Shown piece after piece: positions 48,733-62,718 of a DNA stretch of 64,000 bases. A program made the position numbers and the translations under genes. Origin of the DNA: Paramecium tetraurelia (lineage: Eukaryota; Ciliophora; Oligohymenophorea; Peniculida; Parameciidae); contig NW_001799411.1 of the NCBI RefSeq assembly GCF_000165425.1, positions 284,216-348,215 of the forward strand. Direction: 5' to 3'. The notes beneath the pieces are model-generated. The model made no database searches. It saw only the letters and a list, made by a program, of their open reading frames with translations, and was not told the origin of the DNA. How positions within the stretch are numbered: position 1 is the first letter of the stretch; each line of letters opens with the position of its first letter.

Positions 48733-51700
48733 TCAGAACAATATAATAACTAATACTATCATTAGTATTGCTCCATGATTTGTTTTGATATCAGTTTATA
48801 TATTGATGCTATTACTACATTGAGTGCATTTCGATGTTGTAGTATTCCAATAAAAAGTATTCAGGGTATTAGCTCTACAGGATTATTGATCGTAAGCCTC
48901 TGGATTGGTCTCTACGCATTTGTCATCCTTAGAAATACAGAGTTTGATAGTTGTAGCATCCATGCTATAAATATTATGGCATTCTCTGTCCTGGAGGTCT
49001 TCGCACTCTAATGGAAGACAAGAAGTATCAGAAGTGATCTAAGGATTTTCGATCCATTTGCATTTCTCTGATAACTATTGGCATATCTATTTATCTAGAT
49101 TACTATCGGAGCATTCCAGAACCTTTAGACATTAAAGACCATCCCAAGCACAAGTTCCATCTAGACCACCATAGTTACATGAAAATTTATTATCGTAATT
49201 AGCACAGACATCAATAGCAATACACAACTGACCATCTGAAATACAGTTTGGTAATTGTTTCAGACAAGTCTCATGAGTGTAACCATAAGGTATGTCACCA
49301 CAGGAAATAGTTTTGCATTATTTTGTCTAATAAACACATTTGCCATTACTACTTTGAGCATGCAAACATGTTTGTTCATCCGTATAATCCTCACATGCTT
49401 TAATAGTAACACATCTTGTTGAATCAGATGTGCATCCATACAATTAAGCACTGCAAGCCTCATGAGTTTCTCCAACCAATTATTCACATGATTGATCTTT
49501 ACATTCATTTTGAACAGCATCCCAAGTGCAAATTCCAGTTTGAGTTATGTACTTCTAATTTGAGTTCGATTTGATGACCTTTCCATTCGAGCTTATTTTG
49601 CATTGTTCCTTCTATTTATATGATGAACATAATAACAATGGAATGCATCCATTCTCTGCATCTGTTGTGCATTTCTAGGATGTTGAATAACATTGTTTAT
49701 GAGTTAAGTATGGTAAATCATAACATGCCAAGAATCTTTTGCATGTACCTAAACTTTCCCACCAAATGCAGTCTCCATCTAAACCAATAACGCAGGCTTA
49801 TTGAATTGTGTAATCAGCACATTTACTTAATCCAACACATTTATTACCATCAGTAGTGCAGTTCTTAGATAAAGATTTGCAAATTGTATCATATGAACTT
49901 GAGATGGTATTACAACCTGTATACAGATAGCATGTGCTATTGAGCCACTTACAGATACCATCAATACCTTTAAGACAAATGTCTTCTGTAATGAATTCTG
50001 AGCATTTCTTCTTGGTTGTACATTTGACACCAAAAATGGAAGAATTCTAAAAGGCACAATTGTAGAGAGCACATTCTTTCTCAGATGTCCCTTGAATGTC
50101 ATCGCAAATTTACTCTCTGCATCTAAATGAATCCCAAATGCATAATTTATTATCAGCAGATGTTGTACACGCTGCTTATAATTATGCATTTTCACATGTT
50201 GATTTTTAAGTGCAACCACCTCCCAATCTTGTAGTACAATTACCTTTAGGATAATATTCTTAGCAATCCCTTTCTGTAATGTTGTATTCTGGTGAAGTAG
50301 TGCATGACTTGGCACTGCAATAAGAATATCTGAAGTTCCATTAGCATTCATTTCCATTGACATCTGTATTGCAAGCCTCTTGAACACGAGCATCAATACA
50401 TTATTTTCTATCAATACAAGTCTTTCCATCAGATGTACAATTGGAGTTGTATTTCTTGCATTCATCATTAGTCTTGTATATTAAATCACTGCACTTTTAA
50501 AGTCTACAATAGACATAATCAGTATAGCAGAATTGATAATGTTGTTCACATAATTGAGCAGTGATGGCAGTGTCTGGAGCATTTTAACAAGATCTAACCT
50601 AGCATGTATTAGTCTTTGGATTCCAATAGCAAGATTGATTGGAAATGGTGATAACACACTGCTTCTCAGTTTGATATTGTTCACAATAAGTGCTTTTGAA
50701 TTAACAACCATTTCCAATAGCAATTGTAGTGCATTCATTGAGATAGGATTGGCACTCATCATGTTGAGTGAATGACTTTGGAGCAGTCTGACATGATTTA
50801 TTCATGCATCTAGTTCCATCCCAACCACATGGCAGATACATATTATTGATAACACATTGTCGTTCACTGATATATGTTGCACAATCTTACAAAGGAACAC
50901 ACCCTCCAATGCCTGAATGTATGACTGTGCAATCACTCAGATAAGCTTGACATTCCACATGAGTATCTCTTGTACTATCATATGCTGCAGTGTAACAAGA
51001 CTTTACGTAGCATCTTCCACCACTCCATGCACATACATCTCCATTGGAACCAATAACACAAGACAATTCTGCTGAATAATTCAGACATCCATTCAATGTC
51101 ATACAACCTCCACCCTGCTTTGCTGTACAAGTACTCAAAAACCCATAACATTAAGTGTGAGTTGTATAACTAGTTGGAGCATTTGAACATTTAATATCTG
51201 CACATTTACTGATGTCCACATTCCAAAAACATACTCCCTGAGCAGTATTCTTGAAACAATGAGACTCCTATATATAATCAGAGCATTTAGCAGCCTTTGT
51301 GATACATTCACCAATTCTGGCTACTGTACAAGCTGACAAAAATGTCTTACATTCGGTATCATCATCAAAACTTGCATTCTGAGTTGCATCTTCGCAGACT
51401 CTATCCTTACATTAAGTACCAGTCCAAAAACAAACAGTATTATCTTAACTTTTGATACATTAGTCTTAATTCGACATCATGGAACATTTCTAAGGCTTAA
51501 TGACACAACCTGCATGTACATTTAATGCATCCACTGTGCATGTTGATAACCAAGTTTCACAATCAGTATGTGTGAATGTTGTACCAGTGTAATTTGCACA
51601 TGTTCGATCCTGGCATTATCCGGATAACCATACACAATTCACTAAACCAATATTAGTTACACATTAATCCTAAGTCACTCCTTAATCCGTGCAATTTGTA

Positions 51701-54700
51701 GGTTTATTTACACAATTATTTGGTGATGCACCTGATTCAACGGTACAAGTTTCTAACCAAGTCTTGCAATCCGAATGAGTGAATGTAGTTCCTGTGTAAT
51801 TGCTACAAGTCCTTCTTAAGCAAGTACCATTATACCAAGCACACTTATAACTACCACTGTCAATTACACATTAATTATATGATACACCGGCATTACTACA
51901 ATTTGATTATAATGTAGTGCAGGTTGTTGGTTTATTTAATTAACATTGAGGTAACCATTTTTCACAATTACCATGAGTCCAAGTACTGATACCTGTCGTA
52001 TTTGAGCAAGTCTTATCAATACATGCAGTATTGCCTGAATTTACAGTGCATGTTGATAACCATGTTTAACAATTTGCATGATTAAATGTGATTCCAGTTG
52101 CATTAGCACAAGTCTTAGCAGTACATGCAGTACTACCTGTCACAGTACAATCAAAGTTCCAATTTTAACAATTATTATGATTGAATGTTGTAACAAAAGA
52201 TCCGTGATTAGTACAAGTCTTGGGTTCACATGCATTTGATCCTGTATTAACTGTACATGTAGACAACCAGAATTAACAATTACTATGATTGAATACAGTC
52301 ACTTAACTTCCATGATTAGTGCAAGTTCTACTTGTTACACAAGATGCACCATCATCAGATACAGTGCAATAATATAACCAATTTGAACAATTTGTATGAT
52401 TAAAAGTACTTAACCCATGATTACTACAAGTCTTATATTCACAATTAGTGCTTGTTGGTGTTAATTTACAATAACTAAACCAATTACTGCAGTTTGTACT
52501 ATTGACAGTAAAACCGGAAGGATAATTTGTACAATGCTTCATTTCACATTTTGTAGTTGAATTATTGGTACAAGTAGGTAGCCATCCAGAACAAGTTATC
52601 TTAGTAAAAGTACTTAATTATGATCCATAGTTATCACACGTCTTGAGCATGCAACCATCATTTGAAATATTCACTGTGCAAGATGGCAACCAATTCTAAC
52701 AGGTTTGGAGGTTAAATTAAGTAATCTGATTGCCATAATTACTACAATTTCTGGTACTCACACATTTAGTGGCTGAATAGTTTGGAGTGCAATATGATAA
52801 CCAAGCTCTACATAAGGATTCAGTGATAGATCCTGAATAATTATCACATGTCTTATATTCGCAATCATAGTTTAAGTATGTACATTGATTATTCCAATTG
52901 AAACAGTTGGTTGCTGATAATCCCATAGCTTAATAGTTTGTGCATGTTTTATAATTGCAAGTGGTTTCACTTGCTTAAAATGTGCATTATGGCAACCAAG
53001 TTTAACAATTCGCATGACTTGGGGTACTCACATTTGCACCATGATTTTGACAAGTTTTATTCTTGCACGCTGTAGCCCCGTCATTAGTACAAATATCATA
53101 CCAATTGTAACAGTTTGAGTGATTGAATGTTGTGACTTCGGATCCATGATTTGTGCAGGTCTTGGAGATACAACCAGTTGAAGAGGCATTGGATGTGCAT
53201 GTAGTTAACCAATCCTAACAATAGTATTAATCATATTTAATATTGTATCCATTGTAACTTGATAAACATGTTCTTGAAGGCAGACACCCTGAAGAGTTAT
53301 ATGTACATTAATTGCCAATCCATGAAACACAATAACTACTAAATGAACTTGTAAATGCACTACCATAATTAGTGCAAGTTTTGAGTTCACATCCATTTGC
53401 ACTTGCATTTGCTTTACAAATTGTTAACCATTATCCGCATTTTTAATTAGTTGTTGTTGTCATACCATGATTGAAGCATGTCTTATAAATGCATCCATTA
53501 TTTGACCCGTTGACTGTGCACAAGGGATTCCATTACTCACAATTAACATGATTGAAGATCTTAATATTATCTCCATAGTCACTGCAAGTTCTCTATGAAT
53601 GGCAGCCTCTCTGACTTTAACTTCTTGTGCAATGTGATAGCCAACTCTGACAATTTGCTACAGAGGAAAACGATGTTGAACTTCCACAAGTCTTATAATC
53701 ACAATATCCAAAAGTAGTAACTTGTTTGCACGAATTTAGATATGATGAACATGAAGACCATGCTCCTGAATCTGAACATTATCTATTTTTGCATCCTGTA
53801 GTACTATCATTGGTACATAAATAATTCCAAGATACACATTATCCATCTGTAATTTAACTAGGCGTACTATAACCATTTTTTAATTCAGTTGTGATACTTG
53901 TATTGTAACAGGTTTTTTCAGTACAACCATTACCAGAATCATTGACTGTGCAACTTGACAACCAATTTTCGCAGTTGAGATGATTGAATGTTGTAACGTT
54001 TGATCCATAATTGGAACATGTTCTGTGTGAGATACAACTCAATTATCCAAGTAAACAATGAGAATATCTGGTTTAACAAGTGGCAAGAGTAGTATCTGCA
54101 AAATCATAACAAGTTTTGATCTTGCAGCCAGTACATTATTGATAATAACAATCAGATCTAAATCCTTAACACCCAGAATCACTAAAACATGTACCAATAT
54201 TTTGGTTTTGATTATTACAAGTCTTATCAATACATTTCGAATTATCGTACATTGCAGTACAAGATGATGACCAAGTTTAACAATTGGAATGATTAATAGT
54301 TCCGGTGAAATTGGCACAAGTCTTTGGAGCACAATTTGTATTAGTAGAATTAACAGTGCAATTGGGATCCCAAGCAACACAATTTGCATGATTGAAGACT
54401 GAAAAGTGTTATCCATTGTTATAACAACTACTCACACATTGATTGTTTGTAGATTTCAACGACCAAGCTTCCGACCATTTCTTACAATTACTCTCTGTAT
54501 ATATAAGAGTTTATATAGCATTTGAACTAGTCTTGAAAGTACATCCATTGTAAGAAGAATTGATAGTACATCTAGATGACCAAGCCTCACAATTAGCTTA
54601 ATTAATTGTTCCTGAGAAATTAGTACAAGTCTTTTCAACACATATACCATTGGAACTATCGTACTTGCATGATGAGAGATATGTCTCACAATCTGATTCA

Positions 54701-57700
54701 GAAGTTGGGGTTCCAATCACAGTAGTGTACATTTCACATAATTTATATGTGCAACCAGAATTGTCAGTCTTTCTAGTACATGTGGATAACCATTATTCGC
54801 AATTACTATGCGACACAGAACCTCCAAAATTAGAACATGTCCTTATCGATTCACAATCAGAACTGGTTGAATAGAATGAACAAGTACTAAGCCAATTTGA
54901 ACAGTTTGATGCGTTTAGAGTCAAAGCGCCGTGATTTGTACAAGTTCTATCCTCACATAATTGACTTGATGAATTGTAAGTGCATAAAGAACTCCAAGAT
55001 TGGCAATTCGAAGTGTTTTTAGTAATATAAGAAGGCATATTACTACATGTTCGAGTGATACAACCATCGAAATTGGTATTGACGGTGCAGATTGATAACC
55101 AACCATTACAAGTTGAATCGTTGTATGGTCCAAACGATAATAAGGTAGGAGAAGCATTTGAACAGGATTTATCTTCACACGAAGTACCTGCACTATTAAT
55201 AGTGCAAGATGAAAGCCAATTATTACAGTTGGTGTGATTTAATACCTTAATGTTGGTTCCATAATTAGTACATGTTTTAGTACTAACACAAGCAGTTTAG
55301 GTATCATTACCGGTACAGTAAGATAACCAAGTATTACAACTGGCTGAAGTATAAGTAGCAGGAGTTATGTTGCTACATGATCTATCTTGACACCCTGTAT
55401 TTGATAGATTAGTACAGGATGACAGCCAATTGTTGCAATTGGTATTCGAGAAACTCGATATACTTTGGCCATAATTATAACAAGTCTTTTCAATACAACC
55501 ATCAAAAGTAGTATTAACAGTACAGGTGGATAGCCAAGCACTGCAATTTGTATTACTGTATGAACTAACTACTGCATTACTACAGGTTTTATTTTCAATA
55601 CAACCAGAATTGGAAGAATTTGCAACACAATAGGACAACCAAGCACTGCAATTCGCATTTGAGTATAAGGTTACTTAATCTCCATGATTATAACAAGTCT
55701 TACTTATACATGCACTTTGAGCAACATTGCTAGTACATGTATTCAACCAAGTTTCACATGTGATTGGATCAAAAGCTATCAAATATGATGCAGCCAATGC
55801 ACAGGTTTTATCTTAACAACTTGTTGTATTTGAGTATGTACATGTGGATAACCAGTTTTCACAATATTGATGAGTATAAGTTGTTAAAGAAGTACTAGTA
55901 CAAGTACGGATATTAACACAAGCAGTACCAGAAGAGTTAGCAACACATGCACTCCACCAAGCTTAACAATTTGCATTATTGAATACAGATACATTAGATC
56001 CATGATTTGTACAAGATTTAGGAATACACGTTTTAGAAGATCCTGTATAAGTACAATTGGATAACCATGTCTAACAATTAGCATGACTCAATTGACTAAC
56101 TTGGATACTATGATTGTAACAACTCTTTTGTTCGCATCCATTGAATTGAGATTTGACTGTGCAATCTGATAAATAACCTTAGCAAAATTCAAAGGTGTAA
56201 GTTATAAGTTAAGTATCAGTACAAGATTTTAATTTGCATGCTGATGAACCATTATTCGTGCATAGATAATTGTAACTCTCACATGTGATATGAGTATAAG
56301 TGGGCAAAACTGGTGAACATCCTCTCATATTCTCACAAGCAGTACCACCCACATTTACTTAACAGTAACTCAACCATGACTTGCAATTGGCATTGCTGAA
56401 AACAGTTACATTAGTTCCATGATTGGTACAAGTCTTAGCCTCACAAGTAGTTCCATTGGTAGTGCAAATTCCCAACCATTTATTGCAACTAGCATGATCC
56501 TATGTGTAGACAAAATCATTATAATTATAGCAAGTCTTATCTGCACACTAAGAACCTGAAACATATGTACATCTCTATAACCAAGCCTCACAATTTAAAT
56601 GAGATTGGACACTCACATTGCTACTGTGATTGGTACAAGTCTTGTCATTGCATTAACCTACAGTAGTGTAAGTACATTCATTAAACCAACCAACACAATT
56701 TGCATAATTAAATGTTGTTAAATCGGTCAAGGCACATGTTCTTTTAGAGACACAGGCTGTATTGTCAGAATTAACAGTGCAAGTATTTAACCACTAGTAA
56801 CAATTATTTGAAGAATAAGTTCCTAATTTAGCATTTGCACAAGTCTTGGGTTAGCAACTTAATTGATCCACAGATATAGTACAAAGATAATACCAGTTGT
56901 TGCAATTTGTATGACTAAAGTCTGTTATTGAATGATTGTAACAAGTCTTTTAAGTACAAGTCGAACCTGATACTGTGCATTCATCCCACCATGCATTACA
57001 ATTATTGTAATTGAATACTGTTATCGCTGTGCCATAATTAGTACATGTTCTACTACTGACACAAGCTGTATGATCGTCATTTGACTGACACTTGAATAAC
57101 CAGGTGCTGCAATTGCTATCAGTGAAATCAGTTACCTCAGATCCATAATTCTTGCAAGTTCTGTCAATGCATGCATTATTAGCAGAGTGTACTGTGCAAA
57201 GAGGAGACCAACCAGAGCAATCACTATGGGTAAATGTAGTCACATTCGAACCATGATTGGTACATGTTCTTGTAATCTCACAGGCAGTTTGACCAGGATT
57301 ACCAGAACATCCTGGCATCCATCCTGAACAATTGGCATCAGTGAATTCAGTCACAGCATATCCATGATTATTACACGTTCGGTCTACACATGAAGTACCT
57401 ACCCAAGCACATAATAGATTAGATATATTCTTGTAACACTGATCATAATTCAAAGCATCAGAACAATTAGTTGGTTTAGCTGCACAGGTTGTTGGCTTAT
57501 TTACTGTACATGAAGTCATCCATGCATAACATGACGAATGGTCGAAATCTGTAATTCCTTCAGTAGTTGTACATGTCTTATTTACACAACTCGATCCATT
57601 CCAATAACATTAGACATTTGTAGAGGTATATGTACAATTATTTTAATATTAATAGGAAGTACATGATGATTGTAATGCCAGACAACCAGTAGGAACAGAT

Positions 57701-60334
57701 ACATTATTCACCACACATGTAGGCAACCAATTAGCACAAGTTGTAGGAGTAAAACTAGCAATTCCAATAGTCAAACTGCAAGTTCTATTTAGACAATAAG
57801 GAGGATTTGCAGATGTGTTCCAAGTACAAATAGTACCTGCACTATCCTTCACACATTAATGCTATGACAATTCATTACAAGTCGCCTTTCTTATGGTGCA
57901 ACCAGTACCACCTATTCTACGTACTACATTGCATCTATTATCATAACCATGACATTCATTTTTATCGTCATAGCTGGCAGTATCTGGTGAATATATACAT
58001 TATCTGTCCAAACAAGAGGTTAAATACCAAGAACATTTATTACCATTCAGAATTTATTCACATTATCTTTGAGATGTGTATGAACTGCAACTCGTCATCA
58101 TTGTCATGCATCCTCCTGTACCTGTAGCAACAACTGTGCAAGTATCCAAGAAAGTATTGCATTCTGTAAATGTGTCATAATCTGTACTTGCAGGTGCATT
58201 ACTGCAAGTCCTATCAACACAAGATCCAATCCAAGCACAAGGATCACCAGATAAATTTGTAGAAGTAGCAGTACATTAAGTGGCAGTAGTCATATCTGAG
58301 CAATTTGCTGGTTTTGGAATACAACCATCTCCAGCATTATTAACAATACAAACCTGTGAGATATGTATTACACAAATCATTTGTAGTATGTGTATTGTCA
58401 GCAGTTTGACAACTCTTGTTAGCACATACTCCATTGTTCCATTGACAAATATCGTTGTTTATATCAAATCGACAACTATTTGAGTTAAAGTATTGATCAC
58501 AAGTGTTTAATAATTAACAGCCAGCTCCAGTAGTAGTACAACCAATTAAATACGAATTACATCCCTCATATGTTGTCAGTGAACTCGGAGCTGTCTAACA
58601 CTCCTTCTTCTTGCATGAATTTTAATACCACTCACATTGAACATTGTATGCATTTGTGATACATTATTCTGCTATTTTCATCTCTCCACATTGATAAGGT
58701 CTATCCATACATCCCATCCCAGTGTTTCGGACTGTACATTTACTTAGATATCCCTTGCATTAAGCATCAGTCACAAAACTGCTGTTTACTGGAGCATTTT
58801 CACAAGTCTTATCAAAACATAACCCAATCCAATGACAATTATTCCCTAACTTATCTACAACACAATTATCCTTTTAGAATATAGCATCACAAGTCATATC
58901 CATACATCCATTTAACGTTTTGTTTACTGTACAAAGTTTGGAATAAGTTTGGCATTGATCATGAGAGTTGTAAACATTTGGAGCATTAGTACATGTCTTT
59001 AATCTGCAGGAATTTAAGTACCAAAAACACTCTCTTCCTTGTTAATCTAATAAACAAGCTTCTTTCATTGTAATAATGGAGCAATCCGAATTCATGACAC
59101 ATCCCCCATTAATTTTGGTAATACAACCAGATTTATATAATTCACAATCATAATTACTTTTTAATTCCTTTGGAGCATTATCACAAGTTCTATCTTGACA
59201 ACCATTTTTTGATGCATTTACTGTACAATCGGATTTGTACTCTGAACATTTTTCATGGGTATTATAATTTTTGTCTGCATTGATACAACTATATTAAACA
59301 CACGATTTCGTATTCCAAGAACAATTCAATAATCCACTCTAACAACCTGTTTAATCAATGAAGTCTTCACATTTATTGAAAGTTTAACAACCACCCTTCA
59401 AACTAGGTACACACCCATTCAAAAACTGTTAACATTCCTCAAATGTTCTTATTAATTCAGATGCATTGCTGCAAACCTTTTCTACGCATTAATCATTCTT
59501 CCAATAACACTGCTTACCATTCTTATCAATAACGCATGCTGCACTAATTGAGATATCTACACAATTTCTAAGCTCAACGCATCCTCCACCTACTGTTAAG
59601 ATGCATCCCTTTAAATAAGAGTTGCATTCCTCATTACTCTTTATACTTATTGGAGCAGATTAACATGATCTATCAACACAAGTTATGCCATTCCAATTAC
59701 ATCTCACCTGCATGAATCTATCCCAAACACACTGTTATTCCCCTTCCTAATTGTAACAATTCAATCCGCTCAATTAACATCCACCTTATGATGATACAGT
59801 GCAGTCACTGTTCACACTTCTGCACTCGGCATCACTCGTCAATGATTTCGGCAATTATCCACAATCTAAACTCTTTGAACAACTCCCATTTTCCCAATAA
59901 CAATAGTTCCCTTCTGTATCTTTCCTGCATGATATTGCTGTCCTGTAATCAGAACACACACTGATTTCCACACATTTCTCTCCGTCTGTTATACACTTAT
60001 TAGATATGCTTTGACACAATTCATTTGTGCTCTATAAATAACTACTGCATGCACTAAATTCAACACATTTGTCCACCAAAAATGCACAGCCTGATTAAAT
60101 ACTACAATTAGTTTTATCAAATTGAGAACAAAATGATTCACTCTCTCCATCATGTACCGATCCTTATTTTAACTTCACTTTGCATGCATAATCCTACCAC
60201 TAACAACCTTATTTTATGCAATCATCCTGCACCATCAGTTGCAAGCATTCACATTCATAGTCACTCCCAACTATGATCTCCTTCCCTAATGACCCACTCA
60301 AAACTAGAAGCAAAACCAATAAAAAGGGTTTCAT
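48733..60334 (-). CDS. giant Cys-rich surface antigen-like protein
   Basis: An 11.6 kb gene encodes about 3860 residues. The start MKPFLLVLLLVLSGSLGKEI is a signal peptide, and the opening YECECLQLMVQDDC matches the first module of Paramecium surface antigens. Residues up to about 930 and the last 1000 or so are ordinary antigen (PSA) modules with motifs such as GGCVELRNC, NYCYWENGSC and GDVCAWSGGRC. Between them lies a tandem array of short single-Trp modules, annotated separately. The C-terminus (NHGAILMIVLVIILF-TGA) is a hydrophobic tail fit for GPI attachment, without the long Ser/Thr spacer of the 17-24 kb antigen. At more than 3800 residues it is clearly larger than the roughly 2000-2700 of known antigens. 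The frame is continuous except near 58329-58359, where one extra base, or a 25-nt GT..AG intron, must be invoked. Asn-X-Ser/Thr sites are abundant. Confidence 0.88.
51950..57390 (-). repeat. array of ~36-37-residue single-Trp Cys modules
   Basis: Inside the giant gene, about 5.4 kb is made of nearly 50 head-to-tail modules of 108-111 bp. A typical unit is C-x-NHG-x(4)-FxHxNCxxWLSxCTxN-x(5)-CxxKTC, for example TFNHTNCSNWLYYCTVSDDG or VFNHSNCQFWLSTCTVNTGS. Each has four cysteines, one near-invariant Trp and a Cys-free 8-12 residue stretch. Copies are diverged in sequence (much more than recent perfect repeats) but constant in length and Cys spacing. A few longer canonical antigen modules interrupt the array. 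This is about half the length of a normal PSA module. Confidence 0.85.
58329..58353 (-). other. 25-nt GT..AG segment at a frame break in the giant gene
   Basis: Read on the minus strand, the frame of CNTYLT must change by one base to continue as CIVNNAGDGCIPKPANC. The 25-nt segment here begins GTTTGT and ends GGAG, the usual intron size for this genome. Removing it also restores the frame, but it would delete the conserved Cys of the module. Either it is an intron formed inside a coding module, or the sequence contains one extra base. Confidence 0.4.
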
Positions 60335-60711
60335 ATTTATATATAATACTCTTTTAGTCAATATTATCAATTAAGTATAATTCAAATTTTTCATCTCCCC
60401 CAGAGATTTTTTGTTTCGTAAATATCTACTCCAAAATCTAATCTGTCTCCAATTCGACATAAACACAATACCCTCTCCCAATATTAACCTCAATTACAGC
60501 CAAATCTATCTATCAAGACAGGCCCAAACAACAACAAAAGTCTAACGAAAGAAACTATTCCCCCTTCGAATCGAAAGAATAAACTAATAGTTATATTTGA
60601 ATCTATAATTTCTTTGATGTTATTTTTTAGCCCTTTTATTAAATATGAGTGTTCACATTCAAATTATAATAAACTCTCAAATATTATATTATATAAAAAA
60701 CGAATTCATCT
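60335..60711. promoter_or_regulatory. divergent intergenic region, giant antigen / trichocyst copy 2
   Basis: A 377-bp region between two divergent starts. It must carry both promoters and 5' UTRs. A pyrimidine-rich stretch (about 60395-60480) and an AT-rich stretch next to the trichocyst gene can be seen. No named motif was recognised. It shows no similarity to the upstream region of trichocyst copy 1, so the two copies probably have different promoters. Confidence 0.45.
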
Positions 60712-61983
60712 ATGGTACATCATAAGATTGTTCTCTTCGCCCTGATTTGTTTAGTTTCAGCAACTACGGTTACAAAGTAAGATATTAATGATTTAACTAA
60801 TAAAGTAATTAAGGTGTTATGGATTCATATGTTAATCCAGGTCTGTAATCTTCAATAGATGAATTAACATAATCAAAGATTGGACATATGGTAATTGATT
60901 TGGCTGAAGTTACAATGAGAGTTACTGGAGCCGTAGATTCATTAGTAGAAGGAGTCAAAGCCTTTGGTCGTCAAATTGAAGAGAGATTGAATTTGGAAAA
61001 TACACAATGGGAAGTTGTTGAAAGTGAACATAATGCTAAAGTTATTTCACTCAGTTCATAAGCTAATTAAGCTGAATTTGATATCAATAGAGAAAAGAAA
61101 GTATTGAATTCTGAATTGATACCAAGACTTCATGAATTAGATGATGTATAAATATAATTACAAATTATAGATCTTATTAGGACTCAAAGCCAAATAAACA
61201 GATAATACTTAATCATTCAAAGAAGCTGAAGCTGCTAGAAATACCTAACATGAATCATTTGTATTGACTACAACTGAATTTACAGATGCTTTAAGAAATA
61301 TTGATGAAGCATTAGATTTATTAACTGATCTATTCAAAAGTGGAGAAGTAAGAGCTGCATTCATTGAAGTATCTGATGAATAGAAACACAAAGTCAATAA
61401 AGCTTTAAGATAAGTCAAAGCCAATACTGAGAATTTTGGTCATTAATATTCATCATTCATCTAAGCATTGACTAATTTGACTGAAGGATTCAACTTCAAA
61501 GATAGATAAGTTTTAAAGGAAATGTGTGATTTCTTGAACAGTTTAAGATTGAATATCTTTGATGCTTTGACTAAAGCTTATAAAGATGAAGATAGTCAAA
61601 AATAATAAGATGAATTAAGAAGATAATAATTGACAGCTGAAAAAGCAGTATTTGATCAATAATATGCTGATTTCTATTAAGAAAGAGAAGATAAAACAGG
61701 TATCATATCATCTTATCATACTTTTTAGTTAGAATCTCTGATGTTGAAACCCTGATCTCAACTAGAGAAGCTGATCTTAAAGCTTATTAAGATAGATTGA
61801 GAACTGAAAACAATAATTATTCAGCCAACCTTAAAATTCATGATGATATTGTGGTAAATTTATATATTTATATTCCATTAGTCATCTGTCCAATAAGAAT
61901 TAGCAGTCTTAGCTAAAGCATTGTAAGTGGTTCAAACTCCACCATTCTTAGATTTCTTAAATGGAAGAATTGCTAAAGCATGA
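60712..61983 (+). CDS. trichocyst matrix protein-like, copy 2
   Basis: Introns at 60777-60805, 61146-61170, 61700-61728 and 61854-61881 (25-29 nt) leave 387 codons ending FLDFLNGRIAKA-TGA. The signal peptide MVHHKIVLFALICLVSATTV differs from that of copy 1 up to the shared LVSATTVT. From there to the stop the two genes encode the same protein, with introns at the same positions and nearly the same sequence. The mature protein is a long helical coiled-coil chain (QSSIDELTQSKIGHMVIDLA, EFDINREKKVLNSELIPRLH, LRTENNNYSANLKIHDDIVS). It is likely a matrix component of secretory trichocysts, made in the ER, processed and packed in the granule. Confidence 0.75.
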
Positions 61984-62718
61984 GTTTATGCAATAAATCA
62001 TTATTAATAATTCATCATTATTGGGTTACCTTTGTCTATTCCATCTTTCTGCTTCTTTTTCTCTATAATTCGAGCTTCATTCGAATATTAAGATCTTGAA
62101 TTAAAGCAGTATGTGACTTTTGTTATCGAATGATAAAAACAGTAGTTATAAAATTATTATTGAAAAGCGATTATATTTGGTAATTAAGAAATATCAAAGG
62201 AGAATGATAATAAAAATACTATTATTTGAAGCATTTTTATTTTAATAATCATTATCCATTTCACCAATACAATTTTCCTCAAACAATAAAATTAATAATT
62301 AATTAAATAACTAAGTCAGAAATTTTTGGATAAAAAACATTATGAACAGAAGATATTCTTGTGATAATTCTTTAATCAAAAGGCAATTTAAATTTATATG
62401 AAAAAATCATTTGTTAAAACAAAATTAAATTTTAAAATATAGTTATGTGGTGAATCCATTTTATCAATAAATTTTGTTAATTTTGTATTTCTTTTAAATT
62501 TAAGGCACTATGTCTTAAGTAAACTTTTTTACCAACATAGTGAGCATTACTTATTTTAATACAATTGTTTATATTTGGATTTCGAAATTATTGCAAGAAA
62601 GTCGATAAAGCATGAATAAATATTGGGAGGATCATAAATAAGTTGCATTTCTATTAGGCAGTGCACCTAAATTGTATTTTAAGTTTAATTTTAAAAGTGA
62701 TAAAAATTATAAAATAAT
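61984..62718. other. AT-rich intergenic region
   Basis: About 735 bp between the convergent stops of trichocyst copy 2 (+) and the folate enzyme gene (-). No gene, RNA or repeat could be supported. The sequence just after the copy 2 stop is not shared with copy 1. Confidence 0.5.

Noticed and set aside
49260-56591. Other minus-strand frames inside the giant antigen (e.g. 49827-50468)
   Set aside because: They are alternative frames of the same strand. The PSA frame holds the regular Cys/Trp pattern and the others do not.
58329-58353. Confident call of an intron in the giant gene
   Set aside because: Splicing would remove a conserved Cys from a module. A one-base insertion explains the frame equally well, so it is kept only as a question.
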